Assembly (NCBI RefSeq): GCF_014384805.1
Contig: NZ_JACRSS010000001.1
Span: 434,001-498,000 of the forward strand
From: Guopingia tenuis
GTDB taxonomy: Bacteria > Bacillota > Clostridia > Christensenellales > Christensenellaceae
Reading direction: 5' to 3'
DNA length: 64,000 nt
Part shown: in pieces, positions 48,327-58,068 of the stretch
Layout of the letters: each line of letters begins with the position of its first letter
Position numbering within the stretch: position 1 is the stretch's first letter
Position numbers and translations under genes: made by a program
The notes under the pieces: model-generated
Databases searched by the model: none
Told to the model about the DNA's origin: nothing
The model's input: only the letters and a program-made list of their open reading frames with translations

Positions 48327-50020
48327 ATGAAAACCAAGCTGTTGAAATTCAGCGCATGCCCCGAAAAAATGTTTGGCTTTTGCTGTTTTTGGGAGTTGCC
48401 GGCGCCTATCTCTTCCATGGGGTAGTGTTTTACGGCCATCCTCTGGGAATCAACGTTCTCATCGCTGTCCTTTGCTGCTACGGCGTAATCCTGGGAAGCC
48501 AAAAGGGGAACCTGAATCTGCGGCGCCAGCAAAACTGGCTGCTGCTACCTTTTATCGCCGCTCTTTGCGCCACCTTTTTTCTATATAACAACTTACTGCT
48601 GCTGATACTGAATGGAATAGCAGTGGCTCTGCTCATTCCGCTGCAAATTTCGCTGATGACGGATACCGCTTCCTATCCCGCCTATACCTTTGGGTCTTTT
48701 TGTGATGTCTTTTTTTGCCTTTTTGTCCGTCCTTTTCACCGAATCGGCCAAAGTTTCCCGGCCCTTTTCCGTGGTTTTTCCGGCAAAGAGGTCTCCGGGA
48801 AGAATACAAAGTATATCTGGATCGGAATTTTGATCGCTCTTCCCGTAGTCGCCGCCTTAACCGCACTTCTCTCCTCGGCGGATATGGTCTTTTCGGATAT
48901 GCTGTCCCGCCTCTCCACCAAAACCATTCTGGATGGGCTGGGGTATCTGGTGCTGGCCGCCGTTGTCTGTACGCTCTCTGCCAGCTTTATCTATTCTCTT
49001 GCCGCAAAAAAGCGGGCCGTTGTTCCTCCGGCGCAGGGGAATCGGCCGGAATTCTCCCTGATCTCCGTCTATATCGTGCTGATTTCCGTCAGCCTGTTAC
49101 TTTTCATCTTTGGCGTCATCCAATGCCTGTTTCTCTTTGGCGGTGCGGCTCTGCCCGAAGGGGTAAGCTACAGCACCTATGCCCGGACAGGATTTTTCCA
49201 GCTCTGCGCGGCCTCCGTGCTGGTCTTCTGCCTGACCGCCGTCTGTATGGCCTTCACCAAACAGGCCCAGGCAAAGCAGGCCCGGTTCCTGCGGATTCTC
49301 TACACCTGGCTTAATGCCTCCAACATTCTCCTTCTGGTCTCCTCCTTTTGCCGTATGGTGCTCTATGAGCAGGCCTATCAATATACCCGGTTGCGGCTGT
49401 ATGTCCAGTTTTTCATCCTTCTGCTGGGAGCCATCCTGGTGTTGACCATTCTGAAAATCTGGCGGCAGAAATTTCCATTGGCAAAATGCGTCTGCTTCGC
49501 CATCCTCATCTCCCTGTCGGCGCTCTCCTATTTCAATGTCGACGGCTTCATCGCCCGGGAAAACAGCCGGAATATGCCGGCTGCTTTAAAGGAGGATTCG
49601 GACGGTATGCCGGAAGACCCCATGGGATATCTCTATTCGCTTTCCGCAGACGCCCTGCCCGGCTATGCCCATCTTTTGCTGGACGGGGATTTTCTGGACG
49701 ACACGGCTTTTCGGCAATATCAGAAGTACGCCAATTTTGCGGATTTTCACAAAAATGATTTTTCCGATGGCCTCTTTCCCAATGAATTGGCGAAAGATGA
49801 GGATGAGTTCTATGCAACCCTTGCCCGATATCAGAATACTGCCCGTTATTATCAATGGCGCGCCAGGAATATCTTCTCCCTATATAAAGAATGCAAAAAC
49901 AACAGCGGCGATCTTCGCTCCTATAATACCGGCCGGGCAGCGGCTCTTGAATTTTTCACATCGCATCCGGAGTTTTTAGAAAAGCTGCAGAGCTTTCAGG
50001 CGCAAGACATAGACGGATAG
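48323..50020 (+). CDS. DUF4173/DUF4153-type polytopic membrane protein
   Basis: 565 residues with about twelve hydrophobic segments in the first 400, then an extracytoplasmic or cytosolic tail rich in Asp, Tyr and Asn (VDGFIARENSRN, LYSLSADALPGYAHLLLDG, ARYQNTARYYQWRARN). The pattern matches DUF4173/DUF4153 proteins, whose role is unknown. It is translationally coupled to the XRE gene and followed 16 bp later by another membrane protein gene. Confidence 0.82.
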   Translation: MNENQAVEIQRMPRKNVWLLLFLGVAGAYLFHGVVFYGHPLGINVLIAVLCCYGVILGSQKGNLNLRRQQNWLLLPFIAALCATFFLYNNLLLLILNGIAVALLIPLQISLMTDTASYPAYTFGSFCDVFFCLFVRPFHRIGQSFPALFRGFSGKEVSGKNTKYIWIGILIALPVVAALTALLSSADMVFSDMLSRLSTKTILDGLGYLVLAAVVCTLSASFIYSLAAKKRAVVPPAQGNRPEFSLISVYIVLISVSLLLFIFGVIQCLFLFGGAALPEGVSYSTYARTGFFQLCAASVLVFCLTAVCMAFTKQAQAKQARFLRILYTWLNASNILLLVSSFCRMVLYEQAYQYTRLRLYVQFFILLLGAILVLTILKIWRQKFPLAKCVCFAILISLSALSYFNVDGFIARENSRNMPAALKEDSDGMPEDPMGYLYSLSADALPGYAHLLLDGDFLDDTAFRQYQKYANFADFHKNDFSDGLFPNELAKDEDEFYATLARYQNTARYYQWRARNIFSLYKECKNNSGDLRSYNTGRAAALEFFTSHPEFLEKLQSFQAQDIDG

Positions 50021-50036
50021 CCGGGAGGATCAAAAT

Positions 50037-50774
50037 ATGAAAAGGCTGGTTATCGCAGCGCCTAAATTGCTGTTTATCCTGTATTCCCTTCTTCCACTCT
50101 GCGGGATCGTCGGCGGTTTTTGGGGATACAGCAATTTCACCCTGCAAAATTGCCGCGTTTCTGCCATTCTCCTTGCCGCGGGCACACTGGCCCTGAGCAT
50201 TCCCGTGTTGATCCGCCCGCGGTATGCATCTGGCAGCGACGTTAATCCTTTTTTTGCCGCCGTGCTTCTCCCGCTCCTTTTTGTGAACTGGCTGTTCTAT
50301 CTGCATGCCGACGCCTGGCTGGAAAATTTTATATATATGATGATTTGCCTATTAGGTTCCGTTTACTTCCTGTTTATCTATGTGTTCAAAGCCTATCTTT
50401 GGACAGTTATCAACAGAATAGGTGCCAGCATCGGTACTGGTTTGATAATATTGCTCTTTGTATCCGCCTTTTCCTTCGCCGCCCTTTTTAGTGGTATTGC
50501 AAAAAATACGATTGTCTATAGCGCCATCTCTCCCGACGGAAGCCATGTCGCCCGGCTCATCAGCAACGACCAAGGCGCGCTTGGCGGATATACCTTTGTG
50601 GATATTTGCGAATCAGGAGAAATAGACGGTTATTTCTTCCGTCTGGCAAAAAAATCCACACATATATACCAGGGCGAATGGGACGATTATCAGCATATGA
50701 CGATCTCCTGGGAAAATGATGGCTGTCTGCTCATCAATGGCCGGCGGCATTGCATTCTTCACAAAGATATCTAG
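50037..50774 (+). CDS. Membrane protein with C-terminal DUF5412-like domain
   Basis: 245 residues. Five hydrophobic segments occupy the first 160 residues; the C-terminal part is soluble (VYSAISPDGSHVARLISNDQ, GGYTFVDICESGEIDGYFFR) and resembles the domain seen in DUF5412-like proteins, a weak match. GGGAGGA precedes the ATG. It ends the DUF2975-XRE-DUF4173 operon. Confidence 0.7.
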   Translation: MKRLVIAAPKLLFILYSLLPLCGIVGGFWGYSNFTLQNCRVSAILLAAGTLALSIPVLIRPRYASGSDVNPFFAAVLLPLLFVNWLFYLHADAWLENFIYMMICLLGSVYFLFIYVFKAYLWTVINRIGASIGTGLIILLFVSAFSFAALFSGIAKNTIVYSAISPDGSHVARLISNDQGALGGYTFVDICESGEIDGYFFRLAKKSTHIYQGEWDDYQHMTISWENDGCLLINGRRHCILHKDI

Positions 50775-50792
50775 TTTTTCCATATAACAAAA

Positions 50793-50822
50793 AAAGGCCG
50801 GGAGGTATCCTCCGGCCTTTTC
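50793..50822. terminator. Bidirectional terminator between convergent operons
   Basis: AAAGGCCGG (50793-50801) and CCGGCCTTT (50812-50820) with inner pairing form a strong stem, with A and T runs on both sides. It serves both the DUF2975 operon and ymxG. Confidence 0.85.
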
Positions 50823-50864
50823 TATGGCCATCAAATGGAAATTCATTTCGCTGGGTGTCAGTCT

Positions 50865-52127
50865 TTAAGAAAACAGATCCTCGACCTCGCCGCAGTGATC
50901 CACTGCGCCCACGAATACGCCGGTCATCTTTTCTTCGTCAAAGACCATGTCCACTGCCTCGCGGACCGCATCCATATCTACCAGGTTCAGGCTTTCCAAC
51001 ACATCCTCTTCCGAAAGCGGGCTGCCGCCCAAAAGGACGTTTTTGCCGATGGAATTCATCTTGGCTGCGCTGCTTTCCTGCCCCAGGATAAAGTTCCCCC
51101 GCAGCTGCTCCTTCGTATTATGAAGCTCCTCGGGAGTAATCAGCTCCTTCTTCAGCCGTTTCACTTCCTCCAGCACCGCCCGAACAGCCTTGGGAGCATT
51201 TTCGCTGGAAGTTCCCGCATAAATTGCCAGCATGCCATGGCTGCTGTAGATGGCGGGATAGCAATAGATGGAATAGGCCATGCCCATTTCCTCACGAATC
51301 TTCTGGAAAAGCCGGGAGCTCATGCTGCCTCCCAGCAGGTTGGCCACGGCGGACAGCGCATATTTCCGGGGATCCAAAAAGGAATAGGCCGGGAACACGA
51401 TCCCCACATGGGCCTGCTCCACATCTCTCTTGATGGAAAGATAATGTCTTTCCGGCTTCCATAGCTCATCCTTGGGGAAAGAGAGCGGTGCTCCCTTGCT
51501 CTGGATGCCGCCCAGCTTTTTCTCCAGCTCGTCGAGAAGCCAGGCCTCATCATAGTTCCCAACCACGGCGACAATGACGTTCTCCGCATAATAGCATTCG
51601 TCCATATATTCCCGGATATCCTCCCGGGTAAACCGGCGGACGTTTTCTGCCGGGCCGAGAATCGTCTTGCCGATGGCGTTTCCCGCAAAGAAGGTTTCCG
51701 CCATTTTTTCATGGGCCAGATCCTCGGGATTATCGTTAGACATGGCGATTTCCTCCAGAATTACGCCCTTTTCCTTCTCCATCTCTTTGGCATCAAAGAC
51801 TGAATGGCAAAACATATCGCAGAGCACATCCGTCGCCACGGAAAGGCGCTCATCCATTACCTTCACATAATAGCAGGTCATTTCCTTGGCCGTGAAGGCG
51901 TTGGCCTGCCCGCCGATATTATCAATCTCTGCGGCAATCTGCTGATAGCCCCGCCGCTCGGTTCCCTTAAACAGCATGTGTTCAATATAATGGGAAATTC
52001 CGTTCTGCTCCTGGGTTTCCATCACCGAACCGGCTTTGGCCCAGATGCCGATGGTCACAGAACGCATATCCGGCAGATATTCCCCATAGACGCGCACGCC
52101 GTTGGAAAGGCGGTTTTCTCTCACCAT
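50865..52127 (-). CDS. ymxG: M16-family metallopeptidase (YmxG/MlpA)
   Basis: 420 residues. The inverted zinc motif HYIEHMLFKGTERR (about residue 46) and the downstream Glu in FTAKEMTCYYVKV-EEIAMSNDNPEDLAHE context mark an active M16 N-terminal half; the C-terminal half begins near LPKDELWKP-like residues 215 and onward. Substrates are unknown in Firmicutes. It lies downstream of pnp, the conserved location, but pnp has its own terminator. Confidence 0.92.
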   Translation of the reverse strand: MVRENRLSNGVRVYGEYLPDMRSVTIGIWAKAGSVMETQEQNGISHYIEHMLFKGTERRGYQQIAAEIDNIGGQANAFTAKEMTCYYVKVMDERLSVATDVLCDMFCHSVFDAKEMEKEKGVILEEIAMSNDNPEDLAHEKMAETFFAGNAIGKTILGPAENVRRFTREDIREYMDECYYAENVIVAVVGNYDEAWLLDELEKKLGGIQSKGAPLSFPKDELWKPERHYLSIKRDVEQAHVGIVFPAYSFLDPRKYALSAVANLLGGSMSSRLFQKIREEMGMAYSIYCYPAIYSSHGMLAIYAGTSSENAPKAVRAVLEEVKRLKKELITPEELHNTKEQLRGNFILGQESSAAKMNSIGKNVLLGGSPLSEEDVLESLNLVDMDAVREAVDMVFDEEKMTGVFVGAVDHCGEVEDLFS

Positions 52128-52201
52128 ATTCCTCTCTCCTTTTCTAGTTTATTCTCATAGTATCCCTTGCTCTTCCCCGTTTCATGCAGGAAAAAGCAAA
52201 A

Positions 52202-52231
52202 GGGCCGCAAGGAACTCTTCCCCCGCGGCCC
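52202..52231 (-). terminator. Terminator after pnp
   Basis: GGGCCGC (52202-52208) and GCGGCCC (52225-52231) form a perfect stem; the minus strand continues TTTTGCTTTTT. Confidence 0.8.
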
Positions 52232-52245
52232 GCCTTTTGCATCTT

Positions 52246-54357
52246 TTAATCTAACGTGCTGTTGAATTTTTCCAGATCCTCCATGGTGACGCCCTTGTGC
52301 GTCAAGTTGATCCGGTTCTGGCTGTCGATCTCGATGACCTTCACCAGGATTTCGTCGCCAATATTCACGACGTCTTCTACCTTCTCCACACGCTTGTTAT
52401 CCAGCTTGGAGATATGAACCAGGCCGTCCTTTCCGCCCACCAGCTCGACAAAAGCGCCAAAGTTCATGATGCGCACGACTTTGCCCATATAGACATCGCC
52501 CACCTTGATATCCCGGGCAATGCCCATGATGGTGGCCTTGGCACGGGCCGCCGCCTCGCTGTCCGGCGTGGAGATAAACACGCGGCCGTCGTCCTCGATA
52601 TCGATCTTGACGCCGGTATCCGCAATGATCTTGTTGATCATCTTTCCGCCGGGTCCGATGACTTCGCGGATCTTTTCGGGATCGATGGTGAACTGGATGA
52701 TCTTGGGCGCATAGGGCGAAAGCTCTGCCCGCGGCGCGGACAGGACTTCATTCATCTTGCCCAGGATATGCAGGCGGCCGCGAAGCGCCTGCGCCAGCGC
52801 ACGCTCAAGGATTTCCTTGTCGATTCCCTTGATTTTTATATCCATCTGGATTGCCGTAATGCCCTTGTCGGTTCCAGCAACCTTGAAGTCCATATCGCCA
52901 AGGAAGTCCTCCAGACCCTGGATATCCGTCAGGACGACGATTTTGTCGTCATGCTTGATGAGTCCCATGGCGGTTCCGGCCACCGGCGCTTTCATGGGAA
53001 CGCCCGCATCCATAAGGGCCAGGGAGCTGGCGCAGATGCTGGCCTGGGAAGTGGACCCGTTGGAGCTCAAAACCTCAGATACCGCGCGGATGGCATAGGG
53101 GAATTCCTCTTCCGAGGGGAGCAGCGGCAGAATCGCCCGCTCCGCCAGCGCGCCATGGCCGATTTCCCGGCGGTTAGTGCTGCGGATGGGTTTCGCTTCG
53201 CCCGTGGAATAGGGCGGCATGTTGTATTGGTGCATATAGCGCTTGAAAGTCTCCTCCGAGATGCCGTCCAGCGTCTGCCCGTCGCCGATTGCCCCAAGCG
53301 TCACCAGGTTCATGACCTGCGTCTGTCCGCGGGTGAACACGGCGCTGCCATGCGTCCGGGCAAACAGCCCGGTTTCACACCAGATGGGGCGGACATCCTC
53401 ATAGCCGCGGCCATCCGGGCGGATGCCCTGATTGACGATCTTGTCGCGGACGACTTCCTTCATGATCTGATAGAGGGAATTCTCGATGTCCGTCTTTCCC
53501 TCGGGATATTTTTCCTCAAAGAAAGCAACGGCGTCCTTTTTCACCTGGGCTTCGCGGGTCTCCCGCTCGGTCCGGTCAAAGGTATCCATCGCCCAAACCA
53601 TCTTGTCATAGAATTCCCGGCGGACATCCGCATCCAGCTCTTCGGGAACATGATAAATCTCTACTTCCTTTTCCGGCTTGCCGATCTCATCCTTGATGCC
53701 CTGGATGAAAGCGCAGATGCGCTTGATCTCTTCATGGGCCAGCAGAATGGCATCCAGCATTTCAGACTCGGTGATTTCCTGCGCGCCGGCCTCCACCATC
53801 ATGACCGCGTCTTTCGTTCCCGAAACTGTCAGGTTCAGGCGGCTCTTTTCCCGCTGCTCGGAATTGGGGTTGATGATATATTCTCCATCCACCATGCCCA
53901 CAACGACGGAACCCGTCGGCCCGGCAAAGGGAATGCCCGAAATCGAAAGGGCCACGGAGGAACCAATCATGGCATAAACCTCCGGCGGGTTGTCCGGCTC
54001 TACGGAAAGAACCGTCGCAATTACCTGCACATCGTTATAAAAGCCCTTGGGGAACAGGGGCCGCAGCGGGCGGTCGATCAGCCGGCAGGCCAGAACCGCT
54101 TTTTCCGAGGGACGCCCCTCTCTCTTGATAAATCCGCCGGGAATTTTCCCAACGGAATACATTTTTTCCTCAAACTCAATGCTCAGCGGGAAGAAATCGA
54201 TCCCATCCCGGGGCTGCTTAGCGCAGGTCGCGTTGACCAAAACGGCGGTATCGCCGCAACGCACGATGCAGGAGCCATCGGCTTGTCCGCAGTATTTGCC
54301 GGTTTCGATAACCAGCTCCTGCCCACCCAGTTCCATCTTGTAAACATGATTTTCCAT
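52246..54357 (-). CDS. pnp: Polyribonucleotide nucleotidyltransferase
   Basis: 703 residues, the 3'-5' phosphorolytic exoribonuclease of the RNA degradosome. Two RNase PH domains (N-terminal FPLSIEFEEKMYSVGKIPGG; second with RPDGRGYEDVRPIWCETG and GTAMGLIKHDDKIVVLTDIQ), then a KH domain (REVIGPGGKMINKIIADTG, about residue 565) and an S1 domain (GDVYMGKVVRIMNFGAFVEL). GAGGAGGT precedes the ATG at a somewhat long distance. Confidence 0.97.
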   Translation of the reverse strand: MENHVYKMELGGQELVIETGKYCGQADGSCIVRCGDTAVLVNATCAKQPRDGIDFFPLSIEFEEKMYSVGKIPGGFIKREGRPSEKAVLACRLIDRPLRPLFPKGFYNDVQVIATVLSVEPDNPPEVYAMIGSSVALSISGIPFAGPTGSVVVGMVDGEYIINPNSEQREKSRLNLTVSGTKDAVMMVEAGAQEITESEMLDAILLAHEEIKRICAFIQGIKDEIGKPEKEVEIYHVPEELDADVRREFYDKMVWAMDTFDRTERETREAQVKKDAVAFFEEKYPEGKTDIENSLYQIMKEVVRDKIVNQGIRPDGRGYEDVRPIWCETGLFARTHGSAVFTRGQTQVMNLVTLGAIGDGQTLDGISEETFKRYMHQYNMPPYSTGEAKPIRSTNRREIGHGALAERAILPLLPSEEEFPYAIRAVSEVLSSNGSTSQASICASSLALMDAGVPMKAPVAGTAMGLIKHDDKIVVLTDIQGLEDFLGDMDFKVAGTDKGITAIQMDIKIKGIDKEILERALAQALRGRLHILGKMNEVLSAPRAELSPYAPKIIQFTIDPEKIREVIGPGGKMINKIIADTGVKIDIEDDGRVFISTPDSEAAARAKATIMGIARDIKVGDVYMGKVVRIMNFGAFVELVGGKDGLVHISKLDNKRVEKVEDVVNIGDEILVKVIEIDSQNRINLTHKGVTMEDLEKFNSTLD

Positions 54358-54474
54358 ACTGTCTCTTTTTACCTCCTCGCGGACACCGAGCCCGCCTTTT
54401 CATTTATCTCAATTTTCATGTGATACGTTGTAGTTTCAAAACGAAGGTTTTCCAGGAAAAGTTCCATTATAAAT

Positions 54475-54499
54475 GTAGAGCGGCACAAAACCGCTCTAC
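54475..54499 (-). terminator. Hairpin between rpsO and pnp
   Basis: GTAGAGCGG (54475-54483) and CCGCTCTAC (54491-54499) form a perfect 9-bp stem, 30 bp after rpsO. Only ATTTAT follows, so it is a weak terminator; in many bacteria the rpsO-pnp gap holds RNA-processing hairpins. Confidence 0.6.
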
Positions 54500-54528
54500 A
54501 TACCGCATGGGAAGCCCCATGCCAAAGA

Positions 54529-54792
54529 TTATTTTCTGAGTCCCAGTTTTGCGATCAAGGTTCTGTATCTTTCAATATCCTTTTCCTTCAGATAGTTCAA
54601 AAGACCCTTTCTCGCACCGACCATCTTCAAAAGACCGCGACGGGAATGGAAATCCTTGTGATGGGTCTTGAAGTGTTCGTTCAGATGGTTGATCCGCGCC
54701 GTCAGCAGCGCGACCTGCACTTCCGGGGAACCGGTGTCGCCCTCATGGGTTGCATATTCGGCAATGATTGCCGCTTTGTCGATCTGGCTCAT
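54529..54792 (-). CDS. rpsO: 30S ribosomal protein S15
   Basis: 87 residues, the normal size. EYATHEGDTGSPEVQVALLT, INHLNEHFKTHHKDFHSRRG and LLNYLKEKDIERYRTLIAKL are the family blocks that bind 16S rRNA. The frame is open upstream, but GGAGGT before the ATG at 54792 and the family N-terminus decide the start. Confidence 0.98.
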   Translation of the reverse strand: MSQIDKAAIIAEYATHEGDTGSPEVQVALLTARINHLNEHFKTHHKDFHSRRGLLKMVGARKGLLNYLKEKDIERYRTLIAKLGLRK

Positions 54793-54913
54793 GTTTCTTA
54801 CCTCCGTTTTAATATCGCCATAAACATTGTAATGCGTTAGGCATTCGCAAAACAAAGAATATGGTTCCATACAAATTTTATTTTATCACAGACAAATGCC
54901 TTTGTAAAGCATT

Positions 54914-55843
54914 TTATCTCATGGATTTCCCCTTTTGAAAGAAGGAGAGCGCCCCTTCCCTATCCTCTGAAAGCTGATGGCGCAACCCCTCCACATTCTG
55001 GAACTTTACCTCGCCCCGCAGATATTGAAACAGGCGAACGCAGACCTCTTCGCCATAGATATCCCCGGCAAAGCCGATCATATGGCTTTCGATATTGACC
55101 GTGTCTCCGTCGTCCACCGTGGGCCGCATTCCGATGTTGGTGATCCCGGCGTATTTCCTTCCCCGGTATTCCACGCTGGAGATATATACGCCGCGCTTGG
55201 GGCAGAGCTTGCCCTCCGGGACATAGAAATTTACTGTGGGGAAACCGATGGTGCGCCCCAGCCGTTTCCCATGCTCCACCCGGGCATGAAAGGCATATGG
55301 CTCTCCCAAAAGCTGGGCTGCCCGGGCCGGCTCGCCATGCAGAAGCAGCTCACGGATGCGCGTGCTGCTCACCGGCTCGCCCTCCCATTCCACCGGCTTT
55401 TCGATATATACCTTTGCGCCCCGCGCCCCGGCATATTCCTGCAAAAACCGCGGCGTCCCCCGAGCGTCCTTTCCAAAGGTGTTGTTATATCCCACAACGA
55501 TGACCCGTGCGCGCAGCGCAGACAAAAGAAAATCGACAAATGCCTCCGCCGGCATATCCGCCAGCTCCCGGGTAAATTTCTGCATCCAAAGATAGTCGAT
55601 CCCCTGGGCCGCAAAGGCCGCCTGTTTTTCGCTCTTTGTGAAAAGAGCGCCTGTCTTTTTGCCCAATACGGCGCCGGGAATGCCGGAAAAAGTATAAACC
55701 GCCGTCGCCAACCCCTGCCGGGACGCCGCCTGCTTCAGCCGCCAGAGAATCTGCTGGTGGCCCCGGTGCATGCCGTCAAAGGTGCCGATGGCAACCGCCG
55801 TATCCTCGCCGGGCCGCTCTTTGTTTTGATCGATTCGGAGCAT
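54914..55843 (-). CDS. ribF: Bifunctional riboflavin kinase/FMN adenylyltransferase
   Basis: 309 residues. Makes FMN and FAD from riboflavin. The N-terminal nucleotidyltransferase part has AVAIGTFDGMHRGHQQIL and SSTRIRELLLHGEPARAAQLLG; the kinase part has GKRLGRTIGFPTVNFYVPEG and YAGITNIGMRPTVDDGDTVN. The ATG at 55843 has GAGGGAGG upstream, the start supported by the family. It lies 11 bp after truB. Confidence 0.95.
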   Translation of the reverse strand: MLRIDQNKERPGEDTAVAIGTFDGMHRGHQQILWRLKQAASRQGLATAVYTFSGIPGAVLGKKTGALFTKSEKQAAFAAQGIDYLWMQKFTRELADMPAEAFVDFLLSALRARVIVVGYNNTFGKDARGTPRFLQEYAGARGAKVYIEKPVEWEGEPVSSTRIRELLLHGEPARAAQLLGEPYAFHARVEHGKRLGRTIGFPTVNFYVPEGKLCPKRGVYISSVEYRGRKYAGITNIGMRPTVDDGDTVNIESHMIGFAGDIYGEEVCVRLFQYLRGEVKFQNVEGLRHQLSEDREGALSFFQKGKSMR

Positions 55844-55854
55844 CCTTGCCTCCC

Positions 55855-56721
55855 TCAATACAATGCCGTTTCCAGCCGGACAGTTCCTTCCTCTGCCCGC
55901 CCGATCCCATAAAATATCTCCCGGCAATACAGACGGTATTCCCCTGTTTCCACAGGTTTTCCCGGAACAATGGTCTGCCCGTTTTGCAATGCGAATTCCC
56001 ATTCCCCTCCCAGCACAAGGGCGGGCAATTCTCCCAGTGCCGCTTCGGGCGGCTGCAAAAAGGAATGATCGCCCCGCTCTGCCATGGCGCGGATTTCATC
56101 CACCGTATACGCATGGGTCACATCACTGCCGCCGGAAGCCGACCGCAGCAGGAAGGTCAGGCAGGCCGGAACCCCCAGCCGTTTCCCGAGATCCGCCGCC
56201 AGCGTCCGGATATAAGTGCCTTTGGAGCAAACCACCTCCAAAAGAAAGCAGTTTTCCCCCCTTTGTTCGCGGACTGTCAGGCCGTAAATCATCACTTCCC
56301 GGGGCGGTTTCCGGACGGCCAGCCCCTTTCGGGCCAGCTCATAGGATTTCCGTCCCTCGATTTTTACGGCGGAATACAGCGGCGGAACCTGCTGGATCTT
56401 TCCCAAAAATTCGGAAAGCACGGCCTCCAGCTCCTGCCGGTGCACCGAGCAGTCCCTCCTCTCGGTCACTTCTCCATAGCTGTCCAGCGTATCCGTGGCC
56501 ACGCCGAAGGTGATCTCCGCCAGATATGTTTTTTTATGGTCCATCACCCGGTCGGAAAGCCGGGTGGAACGGCCGGCCAACACCACCAGCACGCCTGCCG
56601 CGCCCGGATCCAGCGTGCCCGCATGGCCGATCCGCCGGATTCCCAGAATCCGCCGCAAAAACACGACGACGCCGCTGGAGGACATCCCCGGCGGCTTCAA
56701 TACGTTAATCATTCCATTCAT
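55855..56721 (-). CDS. truB: tRNA pseudouridine-55 synthase
   Basis: 288 residues. INVLKPPGMSSSGVVVFLRR at the start, catalytic Asp in IGHAGTLDPGAAGVLVV (about residue 40), then KTYLAEITFGVATDTLDSYG and GRKSYELARKGL. Modifies U55 of tRNAs. It follows nrnA by 12 bp in the conserved order rbfA-nrnA-truB-ribF. Confidence 0.96.
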   Translation of the reverse strand: MNGMINVLKPPGMSSSGVVVFLRRILGIRRIGHAGTLDPGAAGVLVVLAGRSTRLSDRVMDHKKTYLAEITFGVATDTLDSYGEVTERRDCSVHRQELEAVLSEFLGKIQQVPPLYSAVKIEGRKSYELARKGLAVRKPPREVMIYGLTVREQRGENCFLLEVVCSKGTYIRTLAADLGKRLGVPACLTFLLRSASGGSDVTHAYTVDEIRAMAERGDHSFLQPPEAALGELPALVLGGEWEFALQNGQTIVPGKPVETGEYRLYCREIFYGIGRAEEGTVRLETALY

Positions 56722-56733
56722 AAACTTTCGTTC

Positions 56734-57684
56734 CTATAACAGGGCTTCCGCCGCCCGCAGGAGCGTTCCCAAAACTTCCTCCAGGCTGCCCTGCGCCGTG
56801 CAGCCCGCGGCATGCACATGGCCGCCGCCCTGAAACTGCATCGCCAGCTTTGCAACATCCGCATATTCCTTGCTGCGCAGGCTCACCTTAAAGGTTTTCT
56901 CCCCGGTTTCCCGCAGGAAAATAGCGATCTCCACGCCCTCCACTTCCCGGGCATAGTTAATGAGTTCGTCACAGTCCTCTTTTACGGCGCCGCAGGCAGC
57001 ATAATCTGCCTGCAGGACGTATAGGCTCGCAATCCTTCCGCCGCAGTGGAGCTGCAGCCGCTCCAGGGCCTGTCCCAACAGTTTTGTCGCGCCCAGAGAA
57101 CGCACATGATAAATCCGTTCCGTGAGCATGGGGATATCCGCTCCCTGCTCCCGCAGACGGGCCGCCGCGTGCAGCAGGGCCGCATCCACATTGGAATACG
57201 AAAAGTTCCCCGTATCCGTGCTGATGGCGGCATACAGCGCGTTGGCCATATTTTCGTCGACCCTGGCCCCCATCGCTTCCAAAAGCTCCAAAATGATCTG
57301 CCCCGTCGCCCCATAGGGCCGGATGAGATTATATTTCCCATAGCCGATGTTGGTCCCATGATGGTCGATAACGATGGTTTCCCCCACGGCTTCAAACAAG
57401 GCGCCGAACTTGCCCAGCCGCCCCAAATCTCCCGCATCTACGGCAATGATGCAGTCATAGCCCTCTTTGGGGGTATCCGCAAAGGAATGCACTGGAAAGT
57501 ATCCGGTCAAAAAACCCAATTTTTCGGGAATATCGCCGTCCACCGCGCAGACGACATCCTTGCCCAGCTTTTCCAGCGCCAGGCAAAGGGCCACGGCGCT
57601 CCCAATCGTATCCCCGTCCGGGCTTACATGGCTCAGCACCAAAAAGCGGGTATGGGCGTATAGCTGCTCAAGAATCCTCTTCAT
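56734..57684 (-). CDS. nrnA: DHH-family oligoribonuclease / pAp phosphatase NrnA
   Basis: 316 residues. DHH-domain motifs are VLSHVSPDGDTIGSAVAL, CIIAVDAGDLGRLG, VIDHHGTNIGYG and STDTGNFSYSNVD; the C-terminal DHHA1 motif is QFQGGGHVHAAGC. It degrades short RNAs and dephosphorylates pAp. Its start overlaps the rbfA end by 17 bp. Confidence 0.96.
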   Translation of the reverse strand: MKRILEQLYAHTRFLVLSHVSPDGDTIGSAVALCLALEKLGKDVVCAVDGDIPEKLGFLTGYFPVHSFADTPKEGYDCIIAVDAGDLGRLGKFGALFEAVGETIVIDHHGTNIGYGKYNLIRPYGATGQIILELLEAMGARVDENMANALYAAISTDTGNFSYSNVDAALLHAAARLREQGADIPMLTERIYHVRSLGATKLLGQALERLQLHCGGRIASLYVLQADYAACGAVKEDCDELINYAREVEGVEIAIFLRETGEKTFKVSLRSKEYADVAKLAMQFQGGGHVHAAGCTAQGSLEEVLGTLLRAAEALL

Positions 57685-58039
57685 GTTCCCTGTCCTTTGC
57701 CGTCACTTCATCAATCAGCTTGGAAATATGAATGCTATATTCCACAGACGTATCATGCACAAAGGCCAAATTGGGGATACGCCGCACCTTGATTTTGTCG
57801 TTGAGCTTGGCGCGGATAAACCCCTCTGCCCGTTCCAGGGCTTCCATTGTGGAATCCACCCTTTCGGGCGTGTCATAAATGCTCACATACACCTTTGCAT
57901 ATTTGAGATCCGGCGTGATTTCCACCCGCATAACGCTCAGCATGGCGCTGACGCGCGGGTCCTTCAAATCCGTTAGAAATATTTCGCTCAAAGCCCGCCG
58001 GAATTCCCCTTCCAGGCGAACCTCCCGATTTTTTGCCAT
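57668..58039 (-). CDS. rbfA: Ribosome-binding factor A
   Basis: 123 residues, one KH-like domain: EFRRALSEIFLTDLKDPRVS, VEITPDLKYAKVYVSIYDTP and RKIRVRRIPNLAFVHD-like VRRIPNLAFVHDTSVEYSIH. It assists 30S maturation. The gene lies 29 bp after infB. Confidence 0.96.
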   Translation of the reverse strand: MAKNREVRLEGEFRRALSEIFLTDLKDPRVSAMLSVMRVEITPDLKYAKVYVSIYDTPERVDSTMEALERAEGFIRAKLNDKIKVRRIPNLAFVHDTSVEYSIHISKLIDEVTAKDREHEEDS

Positions 58040-58068
58040 AGAATCCTTCCCGCCAAATCTCTTTGGCT

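Noticed and set aside
52297..54423. A 708-codon open frame on the plus strand
   Set aside because: It is fully antisense to pnp, which is unambiguous.
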